Of a DNA stretch of 62,908 bases, positions 41,700-49,570 are shown piece after piece. The notes under the pieces are model-generated. The model worked only from the letters and a program-made list of their open reading frames with translations. It searched no databases and had not been told where the DNA came from. The first letter of the stretch is position 1; each line of letters begins with the position of its first letter. The stretch comes from Agrobacterium leguminum. Its GTDB lineage: Bacteria > Pseudomonadota > Alphaproteobacteria > Rhizobiales > Rhizobiaceae. The stretch lies in assembly GCF_015704895.1 (NCBI RefSeq), contig NZ_JADQWB010000023.1, positions 1 to 62,908 of the forward strand, given 5' to 3'. A program made the position numbers and the translations under genes.

Positions 41700-43169
41700 A
41701 TGACAACCGGCAAGAGAAAAGATGAACCAGCCTCCACGACAAAACCCGACAGGCTTGGGCAGCTGAAACTACTTGTCGCTTTCGATGCGTTGTTGCGGGA
41801 AGGCAGCGTCAGCCGCGCGGCGGCGGGCATGGGACTGCCGACATCTTCCATGAGCCGCATCTTGCAGCAGCTGCGCGAAAGATACGGCGACCAGCTTTTT
41901 CTGCGCACCGGTCAGGGCCTGCGTCCCACCCCCTTTGCCGAAAACATGCGGCTGCGCATTCGTTCGCTGGCGGCGGAGGCCGAGAACCTGATCGACTATT
42001 CGCAGGAAAAACCCGCCGCCCCGGCCAACGCCAGTGCAAGCGGCTGGGAGCGGCCTGTGCTGATGAAGGCGCCGCCGCTTTCGCTTCGCCCCAGCGTTCT
42101 TCTGGAAGGTCAGCCGACACCGGAAAACATCGCCGACCGTCTCGCGCGCATCGGCCACAATGCCGATCCGCAGCAGAGGCTTGCCAAATATATCGCAACC
42201 TGCGCGATGGGCATCGGCAACAGCCGCCCGCTCAGCCAGGTGGAAGCGATGGATGCGCTCTCGATTATTCTCGATGGCGATGCCGACCCGATACAGATCG
42301 GGGCCTTGCTCGCCACCATGCATTATCGCGGCGTGACCGCGGCGGAGCTTGCCGGTTTCATCGAAGCCATGTGGCGACATATAGAGAGGAACCAGCAAGG
42401 ACCTGCATCGGTGGATCTCGACTGGCCCGCTTATATGTCGCCGAAACATCGCGATGCGCCGTGGTTCCTCCATTCCGCGCGTCTTGTCGCCATGGCGGGA
42501 TATAGCGTCCTGCTGCACGGGCATGTGGGGCAGGGAGAAAACGGCGGCAAGCTTGAACTTGCAGCACAGGCCTGCGGCATTCCCCTTTGCCACTCGCTTT
42601 CGCAGGCGGCGAAAGCCACAGCCTCGGAACGCATCGCCTACCTGCCGATCGGTGGTCTGTCCCTGCAGTTTCAAAGCCTGCTTGGCCTGTACGGCATTCT
42701 GGAGATGCGCCTGCCGCTCAATACGGTCGTGCATCTTCTCAATCCGCTTCGCGCCAGAAGCACGATCATCGGCGTCGCCCGCCCGTCCTATCAGGAACTT
42801 CATCGGGACACGGCGCGGCTGCTTTCGGTGGAAAACCTCGCCATTCTCGGCAATACGCGGGATTTCGCGCAATTCACGCCGTTTCGCAGCACCCGGATTT
42901 TCGGTCTTTCGAAAGGCAGGGATGTGGAATTCATCGTTCCCGCACGCGAAACGCCGCCCGCCGAAATGCCGACCATGTTCACAACCTTCGAATATTGGCG
43001 GGCGGTCTGGACGGGTGCCGCAAGGGACGAAAGGGCAGAAACCACTATCATCTCCACGACGGCCATCGCGCTGATGCTGGTCAACGATATGGCTCTGCCC
43101 TTCGAGGAAGCCTATGCCCGCAGCCTTCGGCTCTGGAACGACAGGGCGCGCAATCTCGTCAACGCCTGA
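41700..43169 (+). CDS. LysR-type HTH fused to TrpD2-like (YbiB/glycosyltransferase family 3) domain
   Basis: 489 aa with an unusual architecture. Residues about 20-85 are a LysR-type winged HTH: LKLLVAFDALLREGSVSRAA, AGMGLPTSSMSRILQQLRER and LFLRTGQGLRPTPFAENM. Residues about 155-470 resemble anthranilate phosphoribosyltransferase-like TrpD2/YbiB: the N-terminal helices LAKYIATCAMGIGNSRPLSQ and ALLATMHYRGVTAAELAGFI, then SVLLHGHVGQGENGGKLELA and NPLRARSTIIGVARPSYQEL. TrpD2 proteins bind nucleic acid rather than make tryptophan. Function unknown; possibly a regulator with a phosphoribosyl-metabolite-like sensor. It is divergent from the receptor gene. Confidence 0.8.
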   Translation: MTTGKRKDEPASTTKPDRLGQLKLLVAFDALLREGSVSRAAAGMGLPTSSMSRILQQLRERYGDQLFLRTGQGLRPTPFAENMRLRIRSLAAEAENLIDYSQEKPAAPANASASGWERPVLMKAPPLSLRPSVLLEGQPTPENIADRLARIGHNADPQQRLAKYIATCAMGIGNSRPLSQVEAMDALSIILDGDADPIQIGALLATMHYRGVTAAELAGFIEAMWRHIERNQQGPASVDLDWPAYMSPKHRDAPWFLHSARLVAMAGYSVLLHGHVGQGENGGKLELAAQACGIPLCHSLSQAAKATASERIAYLPIGGLSLQFQSLLGLYGILEMRLPLNTVVHLLNPLRARSTIIGVARPSYQELHRDTARLLSVENLAILGNTRDFAQFTPFRSTRIFGLSKGRDVEFIVPARETPPAEMPTMFTTFEYWRAVWTGAARDERAETTIISTTAIALMLVNDMALPFEEAYARSLRLWNDRARNLVNA

Positions 43170-43176
43170 TCAAGGG

Positions 43177-44376
43177 TCAGGCATTGGCGACCGCCCTTTT
43201 CAGCGCCAGATATTCCCAAAGGGCGACAAGCAGAAGAATTGCCGTGCTCGCCAGTTGCAGCACGAAGAGGGGAATACCCGGCACCGGCAAAAGCAGGCAG
43301 AGCGCCGCCACGCCGGCAAAATGCGAAACCGGTCGCTGATAGGCGACGGCGATCTTGACGCCGATATTGCCGGCCAGAAACAGGACCGGACCGCCGAGAA
43401 TGGCGAGCGCTTCGCGCATCGTTGCGCCATCCCGCGCATGGGAGAGGCTGAAATCCTCACCCACCGCCGTCAGGATGATACCGGCCACGATGGGCAAATG
43501 CCCGTAGTTAAAAAGATTATGGGCGATCTTCGCCTTTTCTTCGGCATTCTCGGCTTTTCTCGAAGCCTCCTCCTGCCCGTGATGGAAATAAATCCACCAC
43601 ATCGCCACGGTACTGACGAAAGCGGAGCAGAAGACGATGAATGTCAGGCCCGAATTCATATATTCGGTGGCCGTGCGTCCCGTGGTCAGGATCGTTTCGC
43701 CAAGGCAGATGATGACGAAAAGCGCACATCGCTCCGCCAGATGCTCACCGGAAAGATGCAGCCTGTCCTCGTCGCTCGAGGCCACGCCCGGCACGACATA
43801 ACGGCAGGCAGGGCCGGCATATTCAATTGCAAGTGCGATGCCCCACAGGAGAATGCGATCCGCCAGATCGACGAGCCCACCGGCCAGCCAGAACAGGCTC
43901 GATACCACGAGCCAGATCGTCACGCGCACGAAGACCAGAAAGGACTGCCGGTCTTCACCCCTGAACGCATAGAGAGCGAACAGGCTTCGACCGACCTGCA
44001 TCACGCTGTAGATCAGGGCGAAGACAAGGCCCTGTTCCGCAAAAGCCTCCGGCAGCGCGATGGCCAGCAGAACGCCGCCGAACATCAGCACGAACAGCAG
44101 GATCCTGACTGGCTCCTTTTCCGTGTTCAGCAGGTTTGTGATCCAGGTGGTGTGTATCCATAGCCACCAGAGCGACAATATCAGGATGCCGGCCTCAAGC
44201 GCCGCCGTGGGCCCAAAATCCTTGGCCAGCGCGTGGGAGAGCTGGATCAGCGCGAAAACAAAGACCAGATCGAAGAACAATTCGGGAAAACTGGCCTTGC
44301 CGGCGTCCTGGCCCTCCTGCCTTATCCAGCTTTCCGCATCCGCTTTGCGTCCTTGAAGCTCACCCCTGGTCCTCAT
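43177..44376 (-). CDS. LtrA family membrane protein (low temperature requirement protein A)
   Basis: 399 aa polytopic membrane protein with about ten to twelve spans. The family signature ASFPELFFDLVFVFALIQLS is near residue 28, followed by LWWLWIHTTWITNLLNTE, DRQSFLVFVRVT and ERCALFVIICLGETIL. Named after a Listeria gene needed for growth in the cold; its biochemical role is unknown. GGAGG directly precedes the ATG. It is convergent with the LysR-TrpD2 gene, 7 bp apart, and shows no operon partner. Confidence 0.86.
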   Translation of the reverse strand: MRTRGELQGRKADAESWIRQEGQDAGKASFPELFFDLVFVFALIQLSHALAKDFGPTAALEAGILILSLWWLWIHTTWITNLLNTEKEPVRILLFVLMFGGVLLAIALPEAFAEQGLVFALIYSVMQVGRSLFALYAFRGEDRQSFLVFVRVTIWLVVSSLFWLAGGLVDLADRILLWGIALAIEYAGPACRYVVPGVASSDEDRLHLSGEHLAERCALFVIICLGETILTTGRTATEYMNSGLTFIVFCSAFVSTVAMWWIYFHHGQEEASRKAENAEEKAKIAHNLFNYGHLPIVAGIILTAVGEDFSLSHARDGATMREALAILGGPVLFLAGNIGVKIAVAYQRPVSHFAGVAALCLLLPVPGIPLFVLQLASTAILLLVALWEYLALKRAVANA

Positions 44377-44421
44377 TCCACCTCCGCCGCAATATTTCGA
44401 CCGGTCTTCTCACCATGCCCC

Positions 44422-44706
44422 TCACCGTTGCGACAAAGCCTCTTCGCTGCCCGATGCAACCGGGTTCGACTTTCGGCCGGGAAACTCCAGCGCCCGCGCA
44501 CTGTCGGGATAAAAACGCGGCCCAACCAGACGGACTTTCTTCCCAGAGACGTCGGTAATGTAGTTCGGGGTCGCGGCCTCTGGCGAAAGCGGAATGCTGT
44601 CGGCACTGGAAACCGCAAGCGTGCTGACCTCGAGAGGCTGGGCAATTGCCGGCAGGCTCGTCATCGCGGCGAGTGCGGCTGAAAGAAGAAATGATCTGGG
44701 AAACAT
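44422..44706 (-). CDS. Small exported protein, unknown function
   Basis: 94 aa from the chosen ATG at 44706, with longer starts possible (44715). The N-terminus MFPRSFLLSAALAAMTSLPA is a good Sec signal peptide ending IAQ. The mature part (PLEVSTLAVSSADSIPLSPE, then YITDVSGKKVRLVGPRFYPD) matches no family I know. AGGA lies 11 nt upstream. It sits alone between ltrA and another small gene on the same strand. Probably a real periplasmic protein, but unsupported beyond the signal peptide. Confidence 0.5.
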   Translation of the reverse strand: MFPRSFLLSAALAAMTSLPAIAQPLEVSTLAVSSADSIPLSPEAATPNYITDVSGKKVRLVGPRFYPDSARALEFPGRKSNPVASGSEEALSQR

Positions 44707-44774
44707 GGGACGCATATCCTGGCACAATTATCTGCGCCATAAACAGCCCTCGCCCGCTTTGGTTCCGCCGCTCG

Positions 44775-45131
44775 TCAGCCATCCCCATCAAGGTAGGAGC
44801 TATATTGAACATAGTCCGCGCTCGGTTGCCCACCGACGATCTCCGGCGGCCGACCTTCGTCACCGGGCAGATGGCCAGTGTTTTCGAGCTCCGCCCTCAG
44901 GAGCTTTTCGATAGCCCTTTCCCGAGGCAAGGCATTATCCGCCATGTAGAGGGCGACGGCCAGTTCCATGTCATCCGGAAAATTCATCAGCTCAGCCATC
45001 CGTTCAAGCAATTGAGCGCAAACGCAGGACCTCGCAGAAAGTTCAACTTCGTCGCCTCGGCGCGAGGCTTTGTCTGTCGACCGTGCATTCACTTCCGATG
45101 GCCATATCTCGGTCTTGCGGCGCCCGGGCAT
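44775..45131 (-). CDS. Hypothetical protein
   Basis: 118 aa if the first ATG is used; internal starts at MAELMNFPDDMELAVALYMA are equally possible. The middle is helical and acidic (MADNALPRERAIEKLLRAEL); the tail (GHLPGDEGRPPEIVGGQPSA) looks disordered. I recognise no family. It may be a short helical regulator-like protein with a long untranslated front. No operon partner is clear. Confidence 0.4.
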   Translation of the reverse strand: MPGRRKTEIWPSEVNARSTDKASRRGDEVELSARSCVCAQLLERMAELMNFPDDMELAVALYMADNALPRERAIEKLLRAELENTGHLPGDEGRPPEIVGGQPSADYVQYSSYLDGDG

Positions 45132-45447
45132 GCGCTTCTATTCAGTACCACACGCCTGTTTTGCCAGGTGCTCCGTGCATACAGATTGCGCTTTTCCGCT
45201 CTTCTCGTCGCAATTTCGACGAAAAACAGCCTCGACTCAAGCGATTGAAACCAATCACGGAAAAACGCAAACGAAAGCTAAACCGAGCTTAGTTTTCATT
45301 ACCTTGCATTAACCATAGAAATCCACCGGCTGCACTGTTGCTACAGCAGCCTCATGCGAATCTCTTTCTACTTGCGGAAACGGCGTTAATGTAACTTCCG
45401 TCTGCTTTTTCCGCAAGCGATGACCATTTCCCGAGGCCCGTGTGAAC
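45132..45447. other. Intergenic region downstream of repC
   Basis: 316 bp with no convincing gene. It contains an inverted repeat CTTGCGGAAA (45371-45380) / TTTCCGCAAG (45408-45417) with a 27-nt loop. It could be a terminator-like structure after repC (about 30 bp beyond its stop) or a protein-binding site. No T-run follows it on the minus strand. The rest is AT-rich near 45240-45310. Confidence 0.5.
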
Positions 45448-46725
45448 TCACGAAAGCATGTTCGCCTCCATGGTGTCCTTACGTCCTCGCAACTGCGCCA
45501 GAAGCATAGTCTGCACATCGAAGCCGCCGTCCTGCGCCTTACGGGTCAGATTACGCAGATATCCGCCAAGCGAGCTTATCTGGTCCGCTTTCTGCAAAAG
45601 GCATGCGAGAATGGCTGCCGTTCCCTGTCGGCCGAATGTGACAAGCGCATCCTGATACGCCGACTGGCTGATGTTGAACATGGTTTTGATGACGGATGTC
45701 GCCACTTCAAGATCGCGCCATCCGGTAACCGCTCCGCCTGGGGCATAGAGCGAGATATCCGGGCAAGCCTTCAAAACCAAAACAATATCAGGAACAAAAA
45801 ATTGCTTATGAAGAACAGGCTTTGCTGACTGAGGCGAAGCTTTTGGACTGACGGGTGCCACATATGCCGGCTGGGTGCTTGCCGTGCTGGCAGGTGCAAC
45901 GGTTGCCGGTTCGCGCAAATCTTGCCGTTCAGATATGGATTCGGATTCTGAATTCTTTATGAGGCGCTCATTTTGGCAGTCATTGCCGCCCGTTTTTTCC
46001 GATTTTTCAATATTTTCCAGATAGTTGGTCACTTCCGCGCGCAAAGAGGCCAAAAATCCGGCGATTTCCCGAAGCTCCGCAGGCTTGGAATTGCGGCCGA
46101 GAGAGCGGGCAATGGCATTGTAGCGGGTCTGAAACCCTTCGAAGGTTTCGACTTCACCGCTCGCGGCAATCATCTCGCAGAGTTTCTGGATATCGCGGCG
46201 GCAAAGGCTGATATTTTCACGAAGCCGCTGAAGATCGAGCCGCTCGCTGACGATGCGTTCGGCCAGTTCCTCGATTTCCGCTTTGCGGGCAAGAAGCGGC
46301 GCCAGCGAAAAACCGTAAGCCTCGCTGATTTCCCCTCCCCTGTGCTTGCGGGCGTATCGTTTTCCGTTCGGGCTGTCCTTGCGAATGATGAGACCGGCCT
46401 CAACAAGAGCCGAAAGATGCCGGCGCAATGTCTGCTCGGCCATGCCATGGGCCCTGAGTGACAATTGCGTATTCGACGGGAAGACAACCAATCCGGCTTC
46501 GTTGGAAAGTTCGTTCTTCGGATAAAAACTCAAAAGCGCGTTCAGGACCGCAAGTGAGCGATCAGTCACGCCGAGCAATGGCCTGGCTTCGCAGACCGAA
46601 CGATAGAGTTTCCATTTATCGACCGCTTCGATTTTCTTGTTTTTCTGCGCGGCGAACTGGGTTGCGAGGACGCCAAACGACATCGCTCGCCGCCCAAAGG
46701 GCGTCGTTACACATGTGCTGTCCAT
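45448..46725 (-). CDS. repC: Replication initiator RepC
   Basis: 425 aa, typical of RepC. The N-terminal winged-helix part has CEARPLLGVTDRSLAVLNAL, LSFYPKNELSNEAGLVVFPS and NTQLSLRAHGMAEQTLRRHL. The C-terminal part has AGGAVTGWRDLEVATSVIKT-like sequence (PGGAVTGWRDLEVA) and GGYLRNLTRKAQDG. RepC binds the replicon origin, which in RepABC replicons lies inside repC; the AT-rich stretch near 45925-46035 is a candidate. Start at 46725, with AAGGTG 8 nt upstream; a GTG at 46734 is possible. It is separated from repB by the ctRNA gene that limits its expression. Confidence 0.94.
   Translation of the reverse strand: MDSTCVTTPFGRRAMSFGVLATQFAAQKNKKIEAVDKWKLYRSVCEARPLLGVTDRSLAVLNALLSFYPKNELSNEAGLVVFPSNTQLSLRAHGMAEQTLRRHLSALVEAGLIIRKDSPNGKRYARKHRGGEISEAYGFSLAPLLARKAEIEELAERIVSERLDLQRLRENISLCRRDIQKLCEMIAASGEVETFEGFQTRYNAIARSLGRNSKPAELREIAGFLASLRAEVTNYLENIEKSEKTGGNDCQNERLIKNSESESISERQDLREPATVAPASTASTQPAYVAPVSPKASPQSAKPVLHKQFFVPDIVLVLKACPDISLYAPGGAVTGWRDLEVATSVIKTMFNISQSAYQDALVTFGRQGTAAILACLLQKADQISSLGGYLRNLTRKAQDGGFDVQTMLLAQLRGRKDTMEANMLS
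45925..46035. other. Candidate replication origin inside repC
   Basis: An AT-richer stretch within the GC-rich repC coding sequence, around the linker between the N- and C-terminal domains (contains ATTCTTTATGA, TTTTTCCGATTTTTCAATA). RepABC origins are known to lie in such an AT-rich part of repC. This is positional inference only. Confidence 0.4.
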
Positions 46726-46786
46726 GTCTTTCACCTTTCACAAGGCAAAAGAAAATCGCTCACCGAAAAATTCGATGCCAAGACTC

Positions 46787-46870
46787 TTGACTATGATTCG
46801 CGGAAATGAGATTCTTCGGGTGCTTAAATCAAAGAAAGGCTTCCGCGCGGCAACGTTCGGGGGCTTTTTT
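46787..46870 (+). ncRNA. RepABC counter-transcribed RNA (incA) with promoter and terminator
   Basis: It lies in the repB-repC gap on the strand opposite to the operon. A promoter starts with TTGACT (46787-46792). The RNA would end at a hairpin GCTTCCG ... CGGGGGC (46839-46845, 46858-46864; some G-U pairs) followed by six T residues (46865-46870). All RepABC replicons encode such an antisense RNA that represses repC. The exact 5' end is near 46820 and not certain. Confidence 0.8.
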
Positions 46871-46910
46871 CTTTTGTGATGCGTCTCCTGTTAGTCGTTC
46901 GAGTTAAAAA

Positions 46911-47924
46911 TCACTGCTTGGACCGGTATTCGGCAAACAGCGTTTGAAGATGTTCCAGAACGAACTCGGCAAATTCCGGAGCTTCGTTCTTGTCGATGGA
47001 GATATCCAGCTTGCGGTCGCTCTCGACCACCTTTGCCAGTCGGCCGCCGGTTTGCGATGACCAGACGCCGGTTTTTTTCGCCTGCGCCTTGGGCTTCAGA
47101 AAATCCAGAAGCGACTTGAAACGTTCTTCCGATGGCAGGGCGGCAACCGATGCATCCTTGACATAGGCGCGGGCTGCTTCCTTGACCTGCGAGGAGGAAA
47201 GCTGATCGGCAAGATCCATCCAGTTACGACGGCCAACAGTCGGAGCCGGGCCAATCAGATCGACCAGATCTTCGGGAATGCGGCCGACAACCGAAAGCAT
47301 GTTGGAGAGATCGCCCTTGTGCAGCGACATGGCGGCCATGATCGTATCCCGAGGAAACCGCATCTGCAGTTTCTGGGCAAAACGTGCCTTTTCGATATAG
47401 GTGAGGTCGCGACGCTCGTTATTTTCCTGTCCCTGGGCAACGACGAGCTGCTCGTCACTAAGATCACGAACGACCGCCTTGACCGGAATACCGAGGCTGG
47501 AGACGGCGCGCAGGCGACGATGGCCGAAGGCGACCTGATAACGGCCGGGGAATTCGGGATGCGGGCGCACCAGAATGGGAACCTGCTGGCCCTGTTCACG
47601 AATGGCCTCTACCAGACCTGCATCCGCCTCTTCCGAGGCTGGCATACGATCGGGTATGAAAGAGGGATCGATATCGGCAGGGTTGAGCGAAACGATCGTA
47701 AGACCTTCCGCGAGCTGCTTTTCGATCTCTTCTGCGCGCTTGGCGCGTTCCGATACTTCGTTGAGCGACTGGCCGATCATGCCGACCGGGGAATTCAGAA
47801 CATCCGTCACGAGTTCCGGAGAACCGAGGATGGGCCTGATACGCGGACGCGACCGCTCGGTGGCAGTCTCGTTGCTGTCGGTGCCCGGCGTACCGAGATT
47901 GGCGAAGATCTGTTTTCTGCTCAT
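46911..47924 (-). CDS. repB: Partition protein RepB (ParB family)
   Basis: 337 aa. The ParB/Spo0J domain carries LVEAIREQGQQVPILVRPHP, GRYQVAFGHRRLRAVSSLGI and the ENNERRDLTYIEKARFAQKL block, followed by an HTH region (SLHKGDLSNMLSVVGRIPED). The N-terminus MSRKQIFANLGTPGTDSNET is typical of RepB. It binds the parS palindromes and, with RepA, segregates the replicon. It overlaps the end of repA by 4 bp. Confidence 0.95.
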   Translation of the reverse strand: MSRKQIFANLGTPGTDSNETATERSRPRIRPILGSPELVTDVLNSPVGMIGQSLNEVSERAKRAEEIEKQLAEGLTIVSLNPADIDPSFIPDRMPASEEADAGLVEAIREQGQQVPILVRPHPEFPGRYQVAFGHRRLRAVSSLGIPVKAVVRDLSDEQLVVAQGQENNERRDLTYIEKARFAQKLQMRFPRDTIMAAMSLHKGDLSNMLSVVGRIPEDLVDLIGPAPTVGRRNWMDLADQLSSSQVKEAARAYVKDASVAALPSEERFKSLLDFLKPKAQAKKTGVWSSQTGGRLAKVVESDRKLDISIDKNEAPEFAEFVLEHLQTLFAEYRSKQ

Positions 47925-49135
47925 GCTGCCCTACCCCACGCTTTTTTAATCAGTCCTTCGATTTCAGCGTTTACGTTGTTCATGGCTTCCAGCGCACGGT
48001 CATAGGTGGACCGGGTGAACTGGGTTCTTTCCACTTCGAAAAGTGTCTGGTTGGTCAGTCCGGCATCCGAGACGGCCGTGCTCTTCAGCATCGGGTGGAT
48101 GAGGACGTTTTCGCCGAAAATCGAGCGCAGGAACGCGACCATCTGGTTTTGCGGCCCATCGCTCGGTTCAAAACGGGTGATCAGGTAACGCATCCAGTTA
48201 TAGTCGGAACGCGCTCCCGCCCTGCCGATTTCAGCGAGAAGATCGCCGGTCATGGCAAGGAACTGGTTCATCGACATCACATCAAGCATTTGCGGATGAA
48301 CGGTGACGAGAACCGATGTGGCAGCCGTCAGCGCTGAAAGCGTCAGGTAACCAAGCTGCGGCGGGCAATCGATGACCACAACGTCATAAAAGTTCTGCGC
48401 CTGGGCTATCGCCTGGCCGATGCGGGCAAAAAACAACGTATCGCCCGGCGCGCGACGCATCAGGGCGCGGGGCGTGTCGTGTTCGAATTCCATAAGCTCC
48501 AGATTGCCCGGAACGATATGGAGATTGGGAATATAGGTGCCACGAACGATCTCGGCGATCGGCCGGCGTTCATCGTCGTAACGGATCGCGCCATAAAGCG
48601 TTTCATTCGGACCGACATCGATCTCCGGCTGATGACCGAAGAGAGCGGACAGACTGGCCTGCGGATCGAGATCGATGGCAAGCACCCGGTAACCGCGCAG
48701 CGCCAGATATTGTGCCAGATGCGCCGATGTCGTGGTTTTTCCAGAACCGCCCTTGAAGTTCATGACCGCGATGACCTGCAACTCTTCGCCGTCACGGCGA
48801 TGCGGCAGATAACGGCGTGTGCCACGCGCGCCCTGATCGAGGAATTTTCTGATTTCGTCCATATCCTCGACGGAATAGGAACGACGACCGGAAGCCTGCG
48901 CCGCATCGAGTTCCGGACGCTCGGCGGCGATCTGGCGAAGATAGGCTTCGCCGATGCCGATCAACCGTGCGGTTTCCGCCGGCGAAAAATGGCGCATGCT
49001 CTTTTCGGTGTGCGGTGAAAATGTATTTGCATTATGAGCCTGCAATTGGGCTGACAACGCAGCCGAATGCTGTTGTATAAGACTCGTCAGGTCGGGTGCT
49101 CCTGCGGCACGTCTTAAATCGGCACTCTGTGTCAT
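47921..49135 (-). CDS. repA: Partition ATPase RepA (ParA family)
   Basis: 404 aa. The deviant Walker A motif is MNFKGGSGKTTTSAHLAQYL near residue 120, followed by RVLAIDLDPQASLSALFGHQ and FYDVVVIDCPPQLGYLTLSA. An N-terminal MerR-like/HTH region (FSPAETARLIGIGEAYLRQI) precedes the ATPase and binds the operon promoter for autorepression. The start at 49135 (MTQSADLRRAAG) is used; the upstream extension is low complexity. First gene of repABC. Three parS palindromes lie upstream (49312-49327, 49400-49415, 51009-51024). Confidence 0.95.
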   Translation of the reverse strand: MTQSADLRRAAGAPDLTSLIQQHSAALSAQLQAHNANTFSPHTEKSMRHFSPAETARLIGIGEAYLRQIAAERPELDAAQASGRRSYSVEDMDEIRKFLDQGARGTRRYLPHRRDGEELQVIAVMNFKGGSGKTTTSAHLAQYLALRGYRVLAIDLDPQASLSALFGHQPEIDVGPNETLYGAIRYDDERRPIAEIVRGTYIPNLHIVPGNLELMEFEHDTPRALMRRAPGDTLFFARIGQAIAQAQNFYDVVVIDCPPQLGYLTLSALTAATSVLVTVHPQMLDVMSMNQFLAMTGDLLAEIGRAGARSDYNWMRYLITRFEPSDGPQNQMVAFLRSIFGENVLIHPMLKSTAVSDAGLTNQTLFEVERTQFTRSTYDRALEAMNNVNAEIEGLIKKAWGRAA

Positions 49136-49311
49136 CGGTCTTCTTTCGCTCGAAATTGCAGTAGCGGTTTTTTTCGAAAAAGGCGGTTTTTTCCGCAACT
49201 GAGATATAAGCGCCGATTCTCTTTTTGGCGCAATAGGCTTTTTTCTCAGGTTGGAAAGTGCCGCTAAAGCATTGTGGAAGAATCACATTTGCTTTTTGTG
49301 ACAGTTTGACG

Positions 49312-49327
49312 GTTAGCCGCGGCTAAC
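49312..49327. promoter_or_regulatory. parS site 1 (RepB-binding palindrome)
   Basis: GTTAGCCGCGGCTAAC is a perfect 16-bp palindrome matching the GTT-N4-GC-N4-AAC pattern of RepABC centromere sites. It is 177 bp upstream of repA. Confidence 0.9.
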
Positions 49328-49399
49328 TTCGTCTTGGCGATCACACTGAGGGGCGTGATCGTGTCTTTTTGGCGTGCGGAGTATCCGCCTCGTGCGGAA

Positions 49400-49415
49400 G
49401 TTTGCCGCGGCTAAC
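49400..49415. promoter_or_regulatory. parS site 2
   Basis: GTTTGCCGCGGCTAAC is a one-arm variant of site 1 that keeps the GTT...CGCG...AAC core, 73 bp further from repA. Confidence 0.86.
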
Positions 49416-49570
49416 TTTTGTGCTTGACCTTCTATGCCTCCGATAATTCCGGCGCCAGAAAGTGAAGGGTAGACATTCGCATCTGTTTAATCTCTACTCG
49501 TTGACTAGAGTATCGTTGGGTTCGACACCCGTCGTCTGGCTGTTCAAGCTGTCGCAGGTTGGAGGAATGA

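Larger units (their letters stand above)
49136..49570. other. repA upstream region
   Basis: 435 bp between divergent repA and the FAD-protein gene with no gene visible. It contains homopolymer-rich segments near 49165-49200 (GGTTTTTTTCGAAAAAGG, then GCGGTTTTTTCCGC), likely around the repA promoter, and two of the three parS palindromes. The right end (49490-49570) should hold the promoter and RBS (GGAGG) of the rightward gene. Confidence 0.6.
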
